Of a stretch of DNA of 64,000 bases, positions 58,616 to 64,000 are shown piece by piece; positions within the stretch are counted from its first letter, which is position 1, and every line of letters begins with the position of its first letter. The position numbers and the translations under genes were made by a program. Under the pieces are notes generated by a model, which was not told where the DNA came from, made no database searches, and saw only the letters and a program-made list of their open reading frames with translations. Origin of the DNA: Hemileia vastatrix (lineage: Eukaryota; Basidiomycota; Pucciniomycetes; Pucciniales; Zaghouaniaceae); the NCBI GenBank assembly GCA_030280995.1, contig JASXTE010000128.1, forward strand, positions 48,136-112,135. Direction: 5' to 3'.

Positions 58616-59146
58616 CGTCAGGGAGATTGAGAATTGGCAAAGTTCACTCGAATGACGAGTTCTTATTTCATTGTTACTTTAATAACCGAAATCCATCTTT
58701 TCTTGCTATTTCGAATTTCGTCTCTCTCTGCCTATCAGATCTGACTGCTTTGATCGAATATCGAGACGGAGTGACGCTGGTTTTCTTCGAGGATCTAGTG
58801 CTTCGAGAGGGCAAAAGCAGCTCTTCTGCTACATTTGCCATCGCCTGTTCTTACCTCTAGAACTTTGAATCATCTCACCGCTTGAGTGACAAGACCAGAT
58901 AGAGAGAGAGCTCTGATTCCTGGGACTTGACTTGAGCTCATTGTGATTTGCAGGCAGTAAAAACTCGAACCACTCGAACACTGAATGAAAAAAAGAGGCT
59001 AGTCACTATCTATCGTTCCAAATTAAGTACTGTAAGAACACGCAAGTAGAGTCATCCGAAGAAAGTAACAAGATCCTGCTGATGTTTTGAGAACGAATGA
59101 ATGTAGGGAAGAAGAGAGAAAGAAAGGAACGAGATTGAAACTTTCT
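58616..59146. other. Convergent intergenic region
   Basis: 3' flanks of F-box copy 2 (+) and the acyl-CoA dehydrogenase (-). No gene seen. Confidence 0.5.
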
Positions 59147-61737
59147 CTAAGGCTTGTACTGTTCTTCCAAGAAACGAGAGATGATGAGACGTTGGATTTG
59201 AGAAGTTCCTTCGTAACTGTTGAGAGCGAAGTAGTAGAAAAAGAGAAACGTTTTGATCAGTTTGTATTAGAGAGAAAAGAGAAACGGAGACGAAAGACTT
59301 ACAGTTCGAAGACTGATAAGAGAGTGGAAGTGGATGAGAGAAAGAGAAAAAAAGGAGTAAAAATGTCATCAGCGTCGACGCATTTTGGGATCGAATTCTT
59401 TCTCAATACTTAGAATCAGAACGCAAAAGCAAAACTCACTCTTGGCATCACGATAAAGTTTCTCGACTGGAGATTCAGTGTTGAAACCCATTCCACCATA
59501 AATCTGAACAGCATCGTTTGCGTTTTGAACAGCAGCTCTATTTTTTGTTTTGATTGTTTCGGATGAAGAGAAAGCAATTCAAAAGGGTCAGTGAAGAGTC
59601 GCTAGAGATAGAATCAATCAAATCGATGATATTTTTTCAGAAGTCTTCTCTTTCTCTTTCTCTCAACTCAACTCACCTACTAGCCATACACTTTGCAATG
59701 GAAGCCCAATAAGAGTTTCTCAATCCATTGTCCTTCATCCAACAAGATTTCCAAACCATATTTCTAGCCATTTCGACTGCCATTGCCATGTCTGCCATCA
59801 TGAAAGCAACAGCTTGATGTTTCATGATTGGTTTTCCCATAGTCTTACGTTCTTGAGCGTATTTTCCAGCTTCGTCCAAAGCTCTCTGAGCCAATCCTAC
59901 TGCTCCTGAAGCCACTAGAGGGCGAGTGCTACAGAGGATGAAGGGAAGAGGTGGTAGAAGGAAAAGAGAAAAAGTCAGCTTTCGAAAAGGCAAAGTGTGG
60001 AAAGATTGGGGTTTCCTAGACGAGATGAGAGATATACAAGTATATCCTGACTCACATATCGAAAGCACCCATAGCAGTCTTGAAACCATCTCCTTCCTTT
60101 CCAAGAACGTTTTCTAGAGGGACTTCGACGTCTTCAAAAGTGATCATACGAGTATCTGAACACCTTTGACCCATGTTGATTTCCTTCTTTCCAATAGTGA
60201 TACCTGGAGAATCTCCATCGACTACGAATCCAGTCATGGCTTTGGCAGCGTTGGCGTTCTGAGAGATAAAAGAAGAAAGGGGCAGAAAGAAAAGAAAGAA
60301 GAAAGAAGGCGAAGTTTGAGTACGAGATGACAAAGATGCCAAACAAAGCTATTGCAAGACTGGCAAAGCTTGGTTTCGCGTAAAAGCGTAAAAGGAAACT
60401 CGGTCACTCACTGGATCAGTCTTTGCCAAAACGAAGTACCAATTGGCATGACCACCATTTGTGATCCACATCTTGGTTCCGTTGATGACGTACTTGTCAC
60501 CTTTCTTCTCTGCACGAGTAGAGATGTTTGCGACATCGGAACCGGCACCTGGTTCAGTCTTGATGATTTGGAGGAAAGGAAACAAGATAAAAGAGACAAG
60601 AAGATAGGAAACATGAGCGATCCCAAGCATCGAAAGAGTATTCCTTTTGCCAAAAGAGATTTGGATTTCCTCATTTCTTTTCTCTTTGCCACTACATCCT
60701 CTCCGAGTCCAAATTCATTCAGATTCCCTCTCTTACTCACGACACAATAAGCAGCCACCAAAGGTTCCTCAGTCATTCTACCCAAATACTTTTGTTTAGT
60801 TTCATGACTTGCAGAGACCAAAAGAGGAGCTTCAGCCAAACCGTTTGCCTCCATTGCCGTTTGGATTCCAGAACAACCATAAGACAATTCCTCTGAAATG
60901 ATTGAACATTCCATCAAACCCAAACCTGGACCACCATATTCTTCTGGAATGTGAGTGTTTAACAAACCTACGGCGTGAGCTTTCTTGATGACTTCCCATG
61001 GATATTCCATCGTTTGATCGTGATGTCTTGCTACTGGAATGATTTCATCTCTGGTGAATTTCTTGGCTAGCTCTGGTTTTGAGAAAGAGAGGAGGAGAGG
61101 AGAGGGAAGGGAGGAGAGAATGGGAAGATGCGGGGAAAGGGATAGATTGAAAGTTATGGGTCAGCAATTGGCGGATGTGTTCTTGCAGTACGAGGTTGAA
61201 TTATGAGATAGAGACAAAGTTTCTGATCTTGAATGAGTAAGAAGTTGATGCTTGAGAGCTGAAGTAGAGGCCAGGAAGATGGATCTCTTAGTAATCCGGA
61301 CCGAACAGCTTGCCTTTCTCCATCTCAACGATAGAGACCAACATGAAGCCGTAGCACTGATAGTTAAGCATTTATAAGCATCCTCTAATGACCAGTTCTG
61401 ATCCAATCGAAGCTGAGAAGGAGGCAGCAGAAGCAGCCCTCTCTCTATCTACTCGTGTTTATCAATCTAGCTCTACCTCGCAGCTTGATGCCCTTGTTTA
61501 TCTCTTGTTCTGCCATTCTATCCGTCATCTCTGTAGTAGAATCTGACTATGTATCATCTACTATCCTTCTTACTAACCTTGATAAGCTTCCTGATCTTCG
61601 CTCAACTTGAAGCTGACACCAGAAGAAGGGGCTTCACTTGCAAAGCAGCGACTGGCTGTCTTTGGTAGATTGCAGCTCAATCTTGTCCTTGAGGCTCCAA
61701 TCAGAGTAGAACGAGCTGAACGTGAAAGGAATGACAT
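59147..61737 (-). CDS. Mitochondrial medium-chain-type acyl-CoA dehydrogenase
   Basis: FAD enzyme for the first step of mitochondrial beta-oxidation, passing electrons to ETF. Exons 61737-61578, 61072-60741, 60558-60412, 60258-60056, 59928-59677, 59537-59440, 59312-59303 and 59216-59147 (1272 nt, 423 aa; human MCAD 421). Presequence [21 protein letters not shown]-terminal domain with [23 protein letters not shown]/substrate motif [90 protein letters not shown]. The catalytic base lies in [14 protein letters not shown] (Glu403). The gene ends EEQYKP. A 10-nt microexon encodes most of IFEL just before this Glu. Intron 1 is 505 bp. Presence implies mitochondrial, not only peroxisomal, beta-oxidation, as expected in basidiomycetes and unlike S. 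cerevisiae. Confidence 0.94.
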
Positions 61738-62382
61738 GATGGAATGAGGTAATGATTAGTGGAGAAGGAAGGAAGGAAAGGGAGAAGAGTTGGTCTGCTT
61801 CGTCTTGGAGATCTTCGGTGCTTTGCCTTCCCGTCTGTGCGTGAAAGAGCTCGGTCTTCTCTCAAAGGAGTTCTATCAACTTGTTCTTCAAGCTTCAGCA
61901 TCAAACAGAACTTGGATTCCAAGATTCCATCTAAATCATCTCTCAAGCCAGTCAAGAAGACAGGAGCGGGCTTCTTTCGCTTTCCACTTCTGTTTTCCAG
62001 AGAGCAACAGCTAATAAATCATTATTCTGTGGGAAAACCGCTTTGATTTTTGAATGTTAGACTTTTGTGTAAAGGGATTTAATACATGAGCGATAGTGTG
62101 GTTTGGGTTTCTAGGTTTTTGGTAAGAGGAAGGACAAAAAAACAATCTTTCTAACCAAAACCAAGAGAAAAAAGATGAAAGATTGCCGGGTTGGGTTTTT
62201 TTGAGGATGAAAGAGTGGAAAAAAGACCAGTGCGAAAAGAGAATATAGTGAACAAATTGAAAAAAAGGTAGAAAGGAACTTGCATAGAAACGCATAGAAA
62301 TATTGACGATTACGTTGATTGCATGAAGAGAGGTAGGATGAGGAGTAAGAGGAGAAGATCCGAAGTGGTGTAACAAGGTGAT
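61738..62382. promoter_or_regulatory. Intergenic, eL18 3' flank and ACAD promoter
   Basis: 645 bp; homopolymer-rich (T/A runs near 62130-62270), no supported gene. Confidence 0.45.
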
Positions 62383-63942
62383 TTATACCTTGACTGTAAG
62401 TGAGAAGTTAGAGTGGAAATAGAGTTGAAAGAGGTCAGTCGATGTAAATTTGATGGAGGGAGGACATTGTCTTCTTGTCCTCTACAGATCCTTCTATCTC
62501 CTCTCCTTCGAATCGAATGACCAGATGTCGGTCTCTCGAATTGATCTTGAGTTTCACTTCCAACTTCGTACCATCATCACTTCTTTCGAGACGGAAGCTT
62601 GATGGCACCCAATCCGAAATCCATCCCAAATTGCCAAACCAGAAACCGAAAAGGAAATACTCACAACCACGAGATTTTCTTCTACCACGAGCACGTTCGA
62701 ATTTACGACCCTTAGATCTAACGAAAGGTTTCTTATTCTTATGAGGACCATGACCGAAATGTTTAACCGATTCTCTAGCATTCTTTGGACCTCTAATCAA
62801 AATGGTGTTTGAACCAGTTGGAGCTCTTAAAGCCAATTGATCCAAAGTCAAACATTCTCCACCAGCAGCCAAGATTCTTGCCCTTGCAGTCTTGGTGAAA
62901 CGTAGAGCTGCAATCGATAACTTTGGTAAATCAATCACACGATTGTCATCGGTGATTGGTGCAACTACCACGACTGTCTTTGGTGTTGAAGAGGCTTCAG
63001 AGGAAACTCCTCCTTGGTTCTTGGAAAGGTAAACTACTCTGGAAACTGAAACTGGTGGTCTGTTGATCTTGGACATGAATAGTCTACGTAGAACTACCTT
63101 GTTGAAACGAGAGTCGGTACGACGAGCTAGGAAACGGTAGAGCTGAGGAGGGAAGAAGGAAGAGGGAAGTTTGAGGGGAAGAGGTTGGTTCTCGTCAGTT
63201 TGGAGATTCTAGAGATTGATGGAATTGACGAAGTTATGATTGAATCTTTGAGATTTGCAATGATTGACAGGTCTTGAAATAGAAACATTGGAATCGTAGA
63301 AGAGTAGAAGTTTGATGAAGCTCTGGAGGGATTGGCTGCTGGGTCCACCACCTCTTGAGATCCTAGTGTAATTCTCTTCATGATCTGAAATGAATGAACC
63401 ATACTACTCGAAAGAAGATAGAAAAAGACAAAGATGTAGCAGCGTCCATTCATGTGCTTCATTCCTTTTCGTCCTTCCAGCCAGCAGATCCTCCATCCAA
63501 ATCTCCCGACACTCCTACTTCCTCAAACTTCTACTCATCGATGACTTTGATATTCCAATCGTTTCTTTCAGTTTGAACTTGTTCAATCCTATAATCTTTT
63601 TGCTGTAATGCTTGAAGTTGAAGAGCCTTCATGTTCTCTTCTCTTCCTTCCATTCGATCTCTCCATCTCTACATGCTCATATTCCCAAATCTTCTTGTTT
63701 TTGATCCTCACCTTGACCAGCAATAATAGATATGGGTCCTCACTCTTCGGTGAGGTACGGTTGCCCTTCTTGACGTGGTGCTTCTTGATGTCGATACCCT
63801 GTTTAAAGATTGGATGAAGATTGGACAAAGAGAGAGTGAGGGATCAGTTTGAAGCCATGTTTGATGTAAAAGGTCAAGCAACGAGAGAATGAAGGATCAA
63901 TTTGAGGCCATGTTTGATGTAGAAAGTCAAGTAACTGACCAT
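62383..63942 (-). CDS. RPL18: 60S ribosomal protein eL18
   Basis: Structural protein of the large cytosolic ribosomal subunit. Exons 63942-63940 (the ATG alone), 63798-63712, 63142-62665 and 62393-62383 (11 nt, ending FKV) give 192 aa; yeast eL18 is 186. Sequence: M then [100 protein letters not shown] and [17 protein letters not shown]. The start codon is followed directly by a GTCAGT donor, a common design in fungal ribosomal-protein genes, and intron 2 is 569 bp. The 5' end of the gene is close to the window edge (58 bp of upstream sequence visible). Confidence 0.96.
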
Positions 63943-64000
63943 TGTTGCACTTGAGGAGAGGATCGAGAGGGAGGAAAGATCTTGGAGAGAAGAGAAGAAA

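Noticed and set aside
61161..61406. Open frame inside ACAD intron 1
   Set aside because: It lies wholly inside the 505-bp intron, has no family similarity, and the flanking exons join in phase without it.
63313..63388. Box C/D snoRNA-like TGATGA ... CTGA pair in eL18 intron 2
   Set aside because: It lies on the strand opposite to the host gene and the flanks do not form a terminal stem.
1..64000. CRISPR arrays, bacterial operons, or integrated virus/transposon
   Set aside because: No spaced direct repeats, no transposase, integrase or reverse-transcriptase motifs, and all genes are intron-bearing fungal genes.

Overview
This is a stretch of nuclear DNA from a fungus, most likely a basidiomycete. 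Nearly every gene is interrupted by several short introns with GTGAGT/GTAAGT donors and pyrimidine-rich CAG/TAG acceptors. Genes are close together on both strands, and their nearest relatives by motif are fungal (Smc5, Hut1, Vsb1, Erv14, eL18). Expanded F-box families and CT-rich intergenic DNA fit a Pucciniomycotina-type yeast, but that placement is inference. I rebuilt the introns by hand; exon sums divisible by three and unbroken family motifs across junctions support the models.

Layout. 0-7.6 kb: SMC5 (-, 16 exons) and the nucleotide-sugar transporter HUT1 (+) share a short divergent promoter. 8-9.6 kb: a secreted PhlG-type (diacetylphloroglucinol hydrolase family) protein. 10.2-15.1 kb: a Vsb1-type vacuolar SulP transporter. 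15.6-19.5 kb: a GNAT acetyltransferase and a mitochondrial hydroxyacid-oxoacid transhydrogenase, both recognisable but cut by single-base frameshifts. 19.6-24 kb: two tandem F-box genes, the first also frameshifted. 24.5-31.6 kb: ERV14/cornichon and two uncharacterised acidic or low-complexity proteins, one starting across a frame-neutral minisatellite. 31.9-36.6 kb: a cluster of secreted proteins (338-aa Cys-containing, 208-aa GPI-type, 152-aa eight-cysteine) plus a decayed duplicate. 37-39.7 kb: a 757-aa Ser/Thr/Pro-rich protein. 40.4-44.3 kb: a tandem HMG-box gene broken by many single-base shifts, ending in a perfect 92-bp tandem duplication. 45.4-49.1 kb: a DUF4185 secreted protein lying between a lipoate-ligase gene and a copied fragment of that gene's 3' end. 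49.2-52 kb: succinate-semialdehyde dehydrogenase. 52.6-58.6 kb: two copies of another F-box family flanking a secreted protein. 59-62 kb: mitochondrial acyl-CoA dehydrogenase. 62.4-64 kb: ribosomal protein eL18.

There is no single operon-like system; this is eukaryotic gene order. Shared themes are mitochondrial carbon and fatty-acid metabolism (HOT, SSADH, ACAD, lipoate ligase), ER/Golgi trafficking (HUT1, ERV14), and secreted or F-box genes that duplicate locally and decay. The most notable points are two microexons (10 and 12 nt) inside conserved enzyme motifs, a possible dual-targeting first exon in SSADH, segmental-duplication scars, a possible shared promoter motif near secreted-protein genes, and tight clustering of single-base frameshifts in four genes while their neighbours are intact.
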